Below, piece after piece: positions 23,895-34,299 of a stretch of DNA of 64,000 nucleotides. The stretch spans positions 14,074,001-14,138,000 of the forward strand of contig CP075496.1 of assembly GCA_021613535.1 (NCBI GenBank). The letters run 5' to 3'. Made by a program: the position numbers and the translations under genes. The first letter of the stretch is position 1. Every line of letters begins with the position of its first letter. This DNA is from Adineta vaga. Taxonomy: Eukaryota; Rotifera. Under the pieces are notes generated by a model, which saw only the letters and a list, made by a program, of their open reading frames with translations, was not told the DNA's origin and searched no databases.

Positions 23895-24787
23895 TTATGT
23901 TGTTCGTATCAAACAACAGAAGGAAATATAATGAATAAAACAAATAATCAGAAGAAAAACGCAATAAAAAAAAGCGAAATCATACAAGGTTGAATGACAA
24001 TATGTCGATTTTTCTGTATCATATGATTGAACATCCATTTTTGCCGAAATACCCATACACAACCCTAATTTATAATCAAAATCTTTATTTGATTAACTTA
24101 ATTTAAGAAGGAAAACTCACCACAATGAGCCAAGCAGTCATAAATATACAAATAATTGAAATACTAATTGCTAAAGCCCGTCGTCTTCTCTTTGCTAATG
24201 CAACAACATCGACAGGATCTGATCGCATCATTATAAACATCTATAGAATATCAATAAAATAGAATATTCATGTGGTTTGTTTAATCATAAAACTTACTAA
24301 TACTAATAAGAATGTATAATATATTGTAAAGATAAAACCTGCGACAATAAGATAGACAGAAATATTTTGTTCAATTGAACATTGTCCTCGAAAGATGAAA
24401 CCAATAACCAATGCAATGAAAGATAAGATATTTATAATTAATAAAAATATAAAGTAACTATAACGTAAACAACAATCGGTTCGAATTCTTCCCATCCAAT
24501 GTTTTGGATATTCAGCCATTGGATGTGATTCTGCTTTTTAAGAGAATTAAGATGAAATTAACGATTCAAAAGATATTTTACCTTATTGTTGAATTCTTAA
24601 ATAATGAATTTCTAAAATAGATTTTCTTTCGTTTGATGTGTCTTTCTTCTGTATGAAAAATGAATTGACGATATGTTTTTAAAACGTTTACTTTCGTTCG
24701 TCAGCTACACCTTTTCGCTCTTAGCTGTAGAATTGAAGAATTTTACATTCTGTTTTAAAAAAATCTCGTACCTGATTTTTCGTTCAT
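23895..24787 (-). CDS. TMEM272-like four-TM protein with an apparent 1-nt frameshift in its last exon
   Basis: Proposed exons: 24772-24787 (MNEKS), 24298-24533, 24121-24240 and 23895-24064. The introns are 238, 57 and 56 nt with GT..AG ends, and the first three exons stay in frame. The protein has a cytosolic head (AEYPKHWMGRIRTDCCLRYS), membrane segments FLLIINILSFIALVIGFIF, VYLIVAGFIFTIYYTFLLVL and ALAISISIICIFMTAWLIV, and a C-terminal part. The C.(5)ISVYLIVAGF text and the closing YCHSTLYDFAF are family hallmarks of TMEM272-like proteins. The last exon starts in frame with GCVWVF, but the YCHSTLYDFAF hallmark lies in another frame. The shift fits loss of one A in the run CAAAAATGG near 24030-24042. 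Function of the family is not known to me. The tiny first exon is plausible but less certain. Confidence 0.6.
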
Positions 24788-25271
24788 GATGTTACTATTT
24801 TCACAAAGAATTGAAAGGAAGAAAATCTTTTTTTTTCTTCTTACTTATGGCTCGATTTGAACTTCTGATCTAAATTTTGATTAATAATAGAACATGAAAC
24901 AAGTCAGATAATACACTGCGGGTAATATTTACTCTATAGGAAAGTCATTTATCAGATGAATGTGGATCAATGAGAAATAATCACATCTACAACCATCCTC
25001 AAGTGAAGTATGACCTTATTTCTTTTCAATCATTCAATGTAGGTTAACAATTGTAGAATTGAATTTTAAAATGGTTAGTTACACAAACATGATTCAAATG
25101 TAAATTCTAATGAAAAGTATTATAATTCTAAAAGACTATGAAAAAATGTTAAAGAATTGATTGCCAGTTAGTTTTTCTTCTAATTATCTACTGAGTTTAA
25201 AATGAGTTATTGTTCTGTTCAAAGTTGAACCTGATTAATATTTTTGTATACGAATGAAAAATCTGTCATAA
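24788..25271. other. Gene-free stretch
   Basis: No gene or clear repeat was recognised. It is upstream of the TMEM272-like gene and downstream of the cold-shock pseudogene. Confidence 0.5.
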
Positions 25272-26310
25272 TCAATTTTCAACTGTTACATCCTTTGCTC
25301 TCCATTCTTTTTCTTGTTTAGTAATATTGAATTTGACTTTGTCATTCATAGTCAAAAACGATCTTTCAGTCGATCGATTTAAAACGTCTGCAAAATGCAC
25401 GAATATATCCTTTTCGAAATTATCACATTTGATAAATGCATAATCTAGATTGACATTAACTCATTTAACGATTCCTTCGTATTGTTTATTCAATCATTCA
25501 ATACTGAAACGAGTGTCGGATGCCATTGATGACCATAAATTGTTTATATATACTTTATTGCATACATTTTCAATAAGTTTCGTTTCGAATATATTTAATT
25601 TTTTGTCTGTATTGTGATAGGTATCATCATTATTTGAGGGATTCATTGTGTTCAAAGTATTAGAGTTATATTTCCATTCACCCTTCACATATGAAAATCC
25701 ACCTAAGATAAATTCTAATTTCTTTTTCTTCCAACATCCAAAAATTGAATGAAATAGTTTGCCATGCTAATAATGTCCACGTCTTCCTTTCCTTTCCGGT
25801 GTTGTTTTTAATAGCCACTCGGATTCTTTTATATAAATATCGCCGGTTTCACAGTGAACATTACCAAACATGAATTCACTCTTTTCAGCACATAAATAGA
25901 TAGTTAAACCAACGTTTATCAGAAATTGGATGAATATAAACATCCTTTATTTTGATGGGTGGTTTATTCGAATCACTGCTTTCAAATTCACCATTCCAAT
26001 TACCATTGTTATCTTTCCCTGAACACTTTAATCCTACCAACGAGCATTCTACATTACTGAAAGAAAAATAAATTAATTATAAAAGAGATCACTTGAAAAG
26101 ATATCTGTTGACTTGAATAATCTCTCAGCTATATTATTACACGAATAAACATATACAAGCACGTTTTAATAAAACTTCTTTTTTAGATAGAAGTAATGAA
26201 AACGGCAAATTATTTGTATTCTAAATAACCTTATTAAAAACTTACCAATTTGCCATGAATATAGCAGACGAAAGATTTCCGTATTTCTTACAGATTTCGT
26301 TTGTACTTGC
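25272..26310 (-). pseudogene. Decayed gene ending in a cold-shock domain
   Basis: Reading the minus strand, 25272-25482 gives YEGIVK, a stop, then VNVNLDYAFIKCDNFEKDIF, VHFADV and, later, KVKFN. This is the layout of a cold-shock domain (G.VK......GF.FI.....DIFVH....). The stop replaces what would be a Trp (TGA for TGG). Farther upstream, 25494-25688 and 25700-26060 encode a hydrophilic protein (EKSEFMFGNVHCETGDIYIK, SNVECSLVGLKCSGKDNNGN) interrupted by several stops and one or more frame changes. An upstream exon-like piece at 26230-26310 (TYDLQVQTKSVRNTEIFRLL) ends in a good donor (ATTG|GTAAG). The facing acceptor at about 26061 (TTTCTTTCAG) no longer gives an open frame. The original product was probably a nucleic-acid-binding protein. 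Confidence 0.65.
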
Positions 26311-26517
26311 AAGTCGTATGTAATTGTGTTAACTGAAATAATAATATAATTTGTATGAAACGCAAAGAAAAAGAAAAATATTGTCTGCATAACTTTATGA
26401 AATAATACACAAGTATATGTTTGTTTACAGAAAAAAACACGTTTGCAATCACAATAGCAACCAATTTTAGTATAATTCTTTTGTTCTTCTTCATTATTTG
26501 ATAGAAGTTAAACAATC

Positions 26518-27996
26518 TTAGGCGATAGTACAATCGTCTTTTTCAGGACTCAATGGAAGTATCAAATGTTTATCGGTTCCATTAACTGCATTTCGAAGTC
26601 GTTGTTCATCTTGTTTTGTTAAACGACAGTAAGAAACATCAAATTCTCTTAACGACGAATTCTTTTGAATAATTTCAATAAAATCTGTAATACTTAAACT
26701 TGTTATTAACGGATTTTTCTTCAATGATAATTCTTGAAGAGTTCTATTCTGATGACAAAGTACCTTTGATAAGACATGAATACTTTCATCACTAATTTGA
26801 TTATTATCTAACCATAATACTTTTAATGTTGTATTCGTTTTTAATATTTCTGATAATAAAAGAATACCTTGATTCGATATTTTATTAGCACCAAGATGAA
26901 GTTTTTCAAGAACACATTGATTTGTTGATAGAAGATTAATTAAAGGTTGAATACCTTGATCACAAAGACGATTTGAATAAAGATTTAATCCAATTAAAGT
27001 TGAATTATTTTCCAAAGCTTGAACTAAATATTTCATTCCTTGATTTGTAAAATAATTTTGATCTAATCGAAGAATTGAACATTGTTTTTTAATAATTGCA
27101 TGTTGAATAATCACTGAAATATCTTGATCATCAAGTTGTTGATGAATTAAATCAATCGATGAATATAATGGATATTCATCAATTCTATTCTGAAGTTTTA
27201 ACGTTCGATTAATATATTTTTCAATTGTTTCAACTTTTGATCGTGATTGAATATTTCCATCAGAGATTTTCAAAAGAAAATTTTCGGAAAGAATTTCTCT
27301 ATGAGAAGTTATTGCTGAAATTTCTTCTAAATGAATATTACAAAGACCATCTGCATCTTTCGAAGACGTTCGAACTTTAAATTCAATTCCTGGTAAAAGA
27401 AGAATTTGATCATCATTTGGAAAATATGAATGATTTCGAATATCTTTTCCTGAAGAACATTCAATTGTGAATTGTGTATGTAGATTTGAATGATATTTTT
27501 CAGAAGATAATGTACAGAATGAAAATGCCCACCAATGAAATGTTTGATTCGATGGATATCGATCGATTAAATTCATTTGAACATGTCGATAAACAATTGT
27601 AGAGATTGATGGTAAACGAGAAAGTGCTTGAAGTAATAATCTTAGATAAGATAACCAAGGTTTTAAAGTTTGTCGATCACGACAACGAAGTGTTGCATTG
27701 AGTTTATGATAAAGACATTCTTCCATAGGTTGCCAATTCATGGAATAGAGCATGATTGAAGCTGATTCATCGATTGTTAAATTATCCGTTGGATTCGAAC
27801 ATTTGTCTTTTACTATTTGAACGAATGAGAGAAGATTTGGTAAGAAAGAAAGTAATAGTTCAACAGATTGTTCTAATGAAATATTTGAATGTTCATTTGA
27901 AATTGAAATCGATGGAAGATTAGTCAATGGTTCTTTGAAAATATCATAAGAACGTGCTTCGAATCGTTGAATTCTTTCATCATTAGTTGAAATCAT
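26518..27996 (-). CDS. ADP-ribosyltransferase (ART)-LRR protein lacking the catalytic ExE glutamates
   Basis: A single-exon frame of 492 residues. Residues about 75-230 match the arginine-specific mono-ADP-ribosyltransferase fold: IMLYSMNW helix, TIVYRHV (Arg137), a core strand FHWWAFSFCTLS (Ser159), then GKDIRNHSYFPNDDQILLLP and IEFKV. In active members the segment before ILLLPG reads ExE; here it is DDQ (195-197), so both catalytic glutamates are missing. Residues about 280-470 are ribonuclease-inhibitor-type leucine-rich repeats, such as NNSTLIGLNLYSNRLCDQGI and NTTLKVLWLDNNQISDESI. No signal peptide is seen, so it is probably cytosolic. ART-LRR and ART-TPR fusions are, from memory, common in bdelloids. 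The missing glutamates suggest a non-enzymatic binder or regulator rather than a transferase. It is divergently oriented to the B-box gene. Confidence 0.75.
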   Translation of the reverse strand: MISTNDERIQRFEARSYDIFKEPLTNLPSISISNEHSNISLEQSVELLLSFLPNLLSFVQIVKDKCSNPTDNLTIDESASIMLYSMNWQPMEECLYHKLNATLRCRDRQTLKPWLSYLRLLLQALSRLPSISTIVYRHVQMNLIDRYPSNQTFHWWAFSFCTLSSEKYHSNLHTQFTIECSSGKDIRNHSYFPNDDQILLLPGIEFKVRTSSKDADGLCNIHLEEISAITSHREILSENFLLKISDGNIQSRSKVETIEKYINRTLKLQNRIDEYPLYSSIDLIHQQLDDQDISVIIQHAIIKKQCSILRLDQNYFTNQGMKYLVQALENNSTLIGLNLYSNRLCDQGIQPLINLLSTNQCVLEKLHLGANKISNQGILLLSEILKTNTTLKVLWLDNNQISDESIHVLSKVLCHQNRTLQELSLKKNPLITSLSITDFIEIIQKNSSLREFDVSYCRLTKQDEQRLRNAVNGTDKHLILPLSPEKDDCTIA

Positions 27997-28422
27997 ACTT
28001 TATCACATATGCATGATACAAAATAAAACGAAAATTCTGTTCCTTTCTTATCATATCTCTTTACTTACTTTACATGTTACAAAAGAAGTCTAATCATTTT
28101 CATTATATAAATACGAACTACTAAAATAAATAAGATTTTTCTTTATAAAATTGTATGAACAATTGATTGACTTTGATAATGAGAGTAAATCAATTGAAAA
28201 CTTCGTATTTACTTATTTCAATTCCTGGAAAGAAATTTAATCATATCAAATAATTAAACGGAAACGTGTTTTTTTTCTCTCTCTCACAATTCTCTTCATA
28301 TGTCATTTTTTCCGACACATTCTCGTTGATATTTGTTCTTTTTTCCTCACATCATCTGTCAACATAGAAATAATAAAGTTTCTTTATATTCTTTTGTAAC
28401 ACTGTGAACACGTTCTTTTATA
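27997..28422. promoter_or_regulatory. Shared upstream region of the divergent ART-LRR and B-box genes
   Basis: A 426-base AT-rich stretch lies between two genes transcribed away from each other, so it must hold both promoters. No specific element stands out. Confidence 0.45.
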
Positions 28423-29724
28423 ATGTCTCAACGTTGTATGATCGCATTATGTCGAGAATCGTCGAAGGTTTTATGTTATTGTTGTAATCAAAATCTTTGT
28501 CTTGAACATTTATCAAATCATAAGAATTCGAATTCATTAATTGATCAAGTGAAATTATTAAATGAAGAAATGAAAAGATTTGATATAGAAAAATTCATCG
28601 AACATGATCGGAGAAGGTTAACAAAATGGCGTGATGAATGTTTTAAAAAGATTTCACGATATTATGAAAGAAAATGTGATGAACTTGAAGAATTTTATCA
28701 ACGAAAATTTCATGAAGAACAAAAACAAATCGATTCTATACAACGAAAATTAATCTATTTAAATCAATATCAAAATACAATCGAAGATGAAGATTTTCAT
28801 CAATTTCCAACGATTATTTCGAATACGAAACAAAAAATTCATAACATCGAACAAAATGGAATTCCTATTCATATTCGTTCTTTATCAATCGATGAAAATT
28901 TCATTACAATTGGTGAATTAAAATTTCAAGAATTCAATTTAAATGATCTTTCATTACCCTATCAAACGTTAAATATATCGAAAACTTCAACTTATGGAAT
29001 AACAAATAATGAACAATATTTATTAATTGATCAAAACTCAAATATAACTTTAATCGATCGAAATCTACGAATGATCGAACAATTTACTTGGAAACATGGA
29101 ATTATCCGTGATATGTGTTGGTCATTTGCTTTGAGAAGTTTTCTTCTAATAACTGAAATGAATAAAGCATATTTATTAAATGAAATCAATCATTCTATTG
29201 ATTGTATTGAACCTATGATCAATCAATTATGGATATCATGTACTTGTTCAAATTCTTTATTATATTTAGTTTCATTGAATAATGCTATTGTGGAATTTTC
29301 ACTTTTACCAACATTTATTTCCAATCGACGATGGGATCAACCGGATACTTGTAAAAAACATGAAACAATTAAAGATATTTCATCAAGTGATGATCTTCTG
29401 GCATTGATTGTTACATCGGAAAAAACACAAATGATTCATTTAATTCTTCGATCTTTAGCAACATTTGATGAAATCTTTTCTATTCGATTGGATATTATTA
29501 TTCATCCATCTTATCATTTACCGATGCGTTGTTGTCTTTTAAAAAATGATCAATGGTTAGTTTGTGATGCGAATACATCACGACTTTTTCATATTGGAAA
29601 AAATGGAAAAATCAAAGGAACATTTAAATATGATCAACAACCTTTTAATCTCGTTGTTTTTGATGATTCGAAAATCTTGGCAATACGAACAGAGAATACA
29701 ATTAATTTTCATCATTTATTTTGA
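28423..29724 (+). CDS. B-box-like zinc finger, coiled-coil and beta-propeller protein
   Basis: A single-exon frame of 433 residues. The N-terminus (CMIALCRESSKVLCYCCNQN, then LCLEHLSNHKN) has the Cys/His spacing of a B-box finger. A charged helical stretch (about 40-125) has KWRDECFKKISRYYERKCDE and is predicted to be a coiled coil. From about 165 to the end, short repeating hydrophobic strands (YGITNNEQYLLIDQNSNITL, QWLVCDANTSRLFHIGKNGK) look like a degenerate beta-propeller of the WD/NHL kind. This is the TRIM-like plan without a RING domain; many such proteins exist in rotifers. It probably acts as a cytosolic scaffold. The exact propeller type could not be settled by eye. Confidence 0.65.
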   Translation: MSQRCMIALCRESSKVLCYCCNQNLCLEHLSNHKNSNSLIDQVKLLNEEMKRFDIEKFIEHDRRRLTKWRDECFKKISRYYERKCDELEEFYQRKFHEEQKQIDSIQRKLIYLNQYQNTIEDEDFHQFPTIISNTKQKIHNIEQNGIPIHIRSLSIDENFITIGELKFQEFNLNDLSLPYQTLNISKTSTYGITNNEQYLLIDQNSNITLIDRNLRMIEQFTWKHGIIRDMCWSFALRSFLLITEMNKAYLLNEINHSIDCIEPMINQLWISCTCSNSLLYLVSLNNAIVEFSLLPTFISNRRWDQPDTCKKHETIKDISSSDDLLALIVTSEKTQMIHLILRSLATFDEIFSIRLDIIIHPSYHLPMRCCLLKNDQWLVCDANTSRLFHIGKNGKIKGTFKYDQQPFNLVVFDDSKILAIRTENTINFHHLF

Positions 29725-30046
29725 AAAATAACTTTTCTTGGACATTTCAGTATTGTGATCAAATTTTTTTATCTTGACCGCATCATATTCATAAAATACA
29801 TTGAACTTTTCGTGATTAATTATGTGAACTCCGTGCGAGATTGGTTGATGAATACTGTGATCAATAAGAGAGGGTATACAATGGTCACGAGTTATTCTTC
29901 TTTCTTTTTTTTGCCCCTTCTTTCGGTCAAATATATCGTGTCTTTTTCTTTCCTCTTCTTCTTCTTCTTTTCCCAGACATGATGTCCTTATTGACCAACC
30001 CTAGACATGAAACTAACCAATCTATTTTCTTCTCGTTCTTAGTATC
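29725..30046. other. Short gene-free stretch
   Basis: About 320 bases rich in pyrimidine runs (TTTCTTTCCTCTTCTTCTTC near 29945). It may hold the 5' UTR or an undetected first exon of the next gene. Confidence 0.4.
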
Positions 30047-33046
30047 GTGACCGTTCGTAAGGGAAGAGAAGGTCACTGCTATTTTACTGCTAGTAGATGT
30101 ATATTTCTCTTTCTTTGTTCTCTTCTTTCTCTCGTGACCGTCTCTCTTACGATTTACAAACATCATGATGCTCAAGTTGAATGGAATTCGATAAAACATA
30201 ATGAAGAATTAGTCCAAGAAAAAATTGAAGAATATTTAGAAACGTTTAATCAACTAGGTGCACCAGAAAATGCTGGTCTTGCACGTCCACCATCGCCTGA
30301 AGTTATCGAACGAAGAGATACTCGTGGACGACCAAAAAAGAATGCAAAATCAAATTCAACAACAGCTGATAAAGAAAATAGTGGTGAGAATAAGAAGAAC
30401 GATGGAGAATGGAATGGTCTTGATGATCTCGAGGATGAAGAAGATGATGATAACGAAGAAGAAGAAGAAGAAGAAGAAATTGAGAAAAAGAAAAAGAAGA
30501 AAAAAAGTTATTATGTGAAAAAACGTAAACCAGCTGATGAAGATATTATTCAAGATCCAACATTAACTGCTCAAACAACAGGTGGACCATTAGAACCTCT
30601 ACCGAAAAAGATTCGTCAACCGGCACAAGAAAAAGCTTATAAAGAATTAAGTGCAATCAATGAACGTATCGCTTCATTAGTACAAGTTAGACAAATGGGT
30701 TTAGCAACAGCAGAAAATAAAAAACAATTGAAACATTTAATTGCTGATCGAAAGAAGAAAGCTTATGAAATCAAACGTCTTCAATCGAAACAACGTGCAT
30801 CAAATAAATATCGAAATAAACAAAAGAAAATTGTAGGAAAAGAAATCTTTCGTTTCGTTTTGTTTTTGAATAAAAATATCATATTTCTGTTTTAGGTGGA
30901 TAATTTATTAGAATCCAAACCAGAATTACAACCACAATTAAATAAACTTTATCGTCGTGGTGTTGGTCGACCACGTGTCGAAGAACAATGTCCTGATTTA
31001 TTACAAATTATTGAAGAAATTGCCAAAGTTGGCGGTGCTAGTGATGATCGTCGTCGATCAGAAACTATTCGTCCTTGTTTAACATTAGATGATTTACGTG
31101 AAAAGATTAAACAACGTGGTTATGATATTAAACGAACTACACTTTATTATCGTCTTTTACCACATCGTGCATCATCGATTGAAGGTCGTCGACATAATCA
31201 AACAGTACCTGTTCGTCTTCGTCGTGCACAAAATGATGAACATGGTAAACATGAAGATGGTCATTTTGCCACAGCAACAATTCGTTATATGAAAGATTTA
31301 GCATCAATCTTTGGCAATGATTGTGTGTTTTATTTATCTCAAGATGATAAATGTAAAGTTCCACTTGGTTTACCAGCAGCTCGTGTACAAGCACCAATGT
31401 TAATGCATTTGGATTATCGTATTCGTTTACCGGATCACGATTGGACAGTCGCACCACGTCATCAATTGACGCCAAGTGTTTATGCAGCATGTCTTTTATC
31501 TGAAGATGGTGATTTAGGTTATTCCGGTCCAACATATGTTGCTGTTCGATCAGCTAAACATGATCAATCGAATGCGGAATCTCATGCCGTTGATTTTGAT
31601 CGACTTGTTAATTTGAAAGAATTTGAGAAAGTTGCACGTGATGAAACAGGACAAGTCAAACCAATTGTCATCGTCACTGTTGATGGTGGTCCAGATGAAA
31701 ATCCACGTTTTCCAAAAACACTCGTAGCGAGTATCAAGAAATTTAAAAGATATAATTTAGATGCACTCTTTTGTCTTACACATGCGTAAGTTCGTCTTTC
31801 TTTCATGAGACAATTTAAAATAAATTTCCTTCTCATTATTTAGTCCTGGTCAATCAGCTTATAATATTGTCGAACGTCGTATGGCTCCATTATCTCATGA
31901 TTTAGCTGGTCTTATTCTTCCACATGACCATTTTGGTTCACATTTGAATGATTCCGGATCAACAGTTAATGTTGATTTGGAAAAATTAAACTTTCGAAAA
32001 GCTGGTCAAATCTTAGCAGAAACATGGAATCAAACAGTTATTGATGGTTATTCTGTTTTTGCAGAATACATCAATCCACCAGCAACATCCGAAGATGAAC
32101 GAAGACAAATTGATGTGAAATTTGTTATGGATGATCTTTTACGGCAGTAAGTTTTTCATTCTTCCTGCTTCTATTATATTCTTTGCTTTTGAAACAATCA
32201 ATAGAGTTTGTGCTGAAGAAGAAGCGGAAGAAGGTTACGATCCTCGTATTTCAGCACGAGATGAATATTATCAAGAGAATGCTCGTCCAGCACGTGACAA
32301 ATTTGGTGAACTACCTAAATATGATATTGATGAATATTGGTGTGCAATGCATGTTTTACAAACACAATATACATTACAAATTGTTCGTTGTAATTCACTT
32401 GAATGTTGTGGACCATGGCGTTCAAATTATATCGAAGTATTTCCACATCGATTTCTGCCATCACCTGTTCCATTTGAACGTACACCTTATGGTGTTCGTA
32501 TGGCAGAAAAAGATTATCAAAAAGGACAATTTTATGGATCATTATTTCAACGCATTCAATTTCATGGTGTTGTTATTGAACATACACAAGTAAGAAAAAG
32601 AAAGAAAGATTTCCATAAGAAAACACTTTCGTTTATTTTAGAATGAAATGTTACCATTTGATTTTTGTTGTTCATCAGTGAAAAAAGAACTTCGAAAACG
32701 AACATGTCGAATATGTAATCAATATATTCCATCAGCTTATCGAATGAAAAATCATTATAAAATTCATGCTGAACATTATGAAGATTTCGATCATGATCAA
32801 GATGATACATTAGTAAATGATATTGGTATTGAATCATTGAATGAAAATCAACCGATAACAACAGCACCACCACCACAATTCAAAACTGAAATGTTGGATT
32901 GGCTTCGTTCAGATTTTGATGAATTCGATTTGGGTCCAGCTCCAACACAACTTGCAAGTGATCGTGTGACGCGTAGTTTGAAGAAATTACGTGTAGAAGA
33001 AAAGAAAGAAGATGATGATAATCAAGATTGGGTACATGTAGAATAA
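30047..33046 (+). CDS. Five-exon DDE-recombinase-like protein with AT-hooks and a C-terminal zinc finger
   Basis: Exons 30047-30832, 30896-31785, 31844-32146, 32205-32589 and 32642-33046 are joined by introns of 63, 58, 58 and 52 nt, all GT..AG and in frame, giving up to 922 residues. The first 45 residues (to about 30180) look non-coding, so the true start is uncertain. The order is: AT-hook-like RRDTRGRPKKN, a long acidic then basic tract, a coiled coil, a second hook-like GVGRPRVEE, a helix-turn-helix-like LTLDDLREKIKQRGYDIKRT, then a conserved core. The core has acidic residues spaced as in RNase-H-fold transposases: YLSQDDKCKVPLG, VTVDGGPDENPR, and YNIVERRMAPLSHDLAGLIL. The C-terminus holds a CRICNQYIPSAYRMKNHYKI zinc finger. 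I have seen similar uncharacterised proteins in other invertebrates. No terminal inverted repeats were found, so it may be domesticated. Confidence 0.65.
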
Positions 33047-33274
33047 ATCAATTCATTCAGTAGTCAACATGACTGTCTTTGGTTTTTTTTAAAATATTAT
33101 TTCAGTTTAGCAATTACACTTCTTTTTTTTGTAATTTATGTTTTTTTTGTAGTCTTTTCTTTTGCATTTTGTAGTCTTTTTGCTCTTTTTCTTCTTGTTG
33201 TTTTTGTCATGTTTTGCACAAAGAAATTTTCAAGGTGTTTGAATAAAGAATATATCTATGACGAATAAACGTTT

Positions 33275-33757
33275 TCATATTGAATTAATCTTTCTTTCGA
33301 TTGATTTGTTAATTTTCGCACGATATTGTCGAAGAGATGAATCATTTTTTGGTAAAGTTTCTTCTGCGATAATTAATGCATGATTATAATACAGAGATGC
33401 TATAGAATATTCACCTAATTTTGAGCATGCACAACCCATACTATAGTGAAGCAAGTGCTCGTCTATATTCACCCATGTTAAGATATGTTGATCCAATACT
33501 ACGATATGAAATACCTATAGCTGGATAATTCGATGGTAGAAAACTCTTTTTAATGTCTAAAGCATTTTCAAGAGCGACAAGTGCTTGAGAATATTTTCCT
33601 GTAGCCATATATGCCAAACCAATATTATTATATATTGTTGCTAAATAGGATTGATTTTGAGAGAAAACATGGCAATAAGATTCAAGTGCTTTACCATAAT
33701 AAAATAATACTTTAGAATAAATATACCCATATGCTAATAAATAATGCTCATCGGCAA
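33275..33757 (-). pseudogene. TPR-repeat protein fragment (kinesin light chain-like repeats)
   Basis: Minus-strand frames encode TPR units: YLATIYNNIGLAYMATGKYS, then SYRSIGSTYLNMGEYRRAL, then HYSMGCACSKLGEYSIASLY. Each has the W-LG-Y-A-F-A-P type pattern. The frame breaks between the second and third unit near 33480, where a stop follows ALASL and the next unit continues in another frame. The fragment ends (SIERKINSI, stop at 33275) normally. Its 5' end is lost just before the 8-bp target duplication of the MULE transposon at 33768. Bdelloids often carry such TPRs fused to ADP-ribosyltransferase domains; no such domain remains here. Confidence 0.7.
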
Positions 33758-33759
33758 CA

Positions 33760-33767
33760 AATTAAAT
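33760..33767. repeat. MULE target-site duplication, left copy
   Basis: AATTAAAT, identical to 36386-36393 at the other end of the element. Confidence 0.85.
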
Positions 33768-34030
33768 GGTCAGTATTTTATTGTAAATGATCAGTAAATT
33801 TTGATCAGTATTTAATGCGAATGATCAGTAAAAAAATTGAATTGTCAGTAAAATAATCAATGATCAGTGACTATTGGATATGATCAGTAATTTAATCATT
33901 TGATCAGTAATTAAATCATTTGATCATTAAAAAAAGGAATCTATCGGTATTTAAAGTAACATATCAGTAGTTAATTGTGTTTGATCAGCGACTCATCGCA
34001 TCTTTATCAGTATTCATCGTTCTGTAACGC
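33768..34030. repeat. MULE left TIR and subterminal GATCAGTA array
   Basis: The 29-bp TIR is followed by some twelve spaced GATCAGTA-like motifs. Such arrays in transposon ends commonly serve as multiple transposase binding sites. Confidence 0.85.
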
Positions 34031-34220
34031 CCCTCGATTATCATATATCGGTTGACCTACTTATCGTCTTTGTTTTTTTTGACCTAGATTGTAAAGATTA
34101 TAACATCTATGTGATATCTTATAGTGATAAATAGATATATGATCTTCATTGATTGTTATTTCAGTTTAACAACGAAACATGTTCAGGATATCTTCCCTCG
34201 ATCGTTTTTCTACCTACCCC

Positions 34221-34229
34221 TATATAAAT
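34221..34229 (+). promoter_or_regulatory. TATA-like box of the MULE transposase gene
   Basis: TATATAAAT lies 79 bases upstream of the ATG at 34300, inside the element. Confidence 0.5.
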
Positions 34230-34299
34230 ACATCGTTTTATCAGTCAGACACTAAGTAATTCCAATTCATATACATCATTATAACTGGTTAACTTCGAA

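Noticed and set aside
30258-32593. Long alternative frames inside the DDE-like gene on both strands
   Set aside because: They are shadows of a conserved five-exon gene; their composition is dominated by poly-Lys/Glu codon runs read in another frame.
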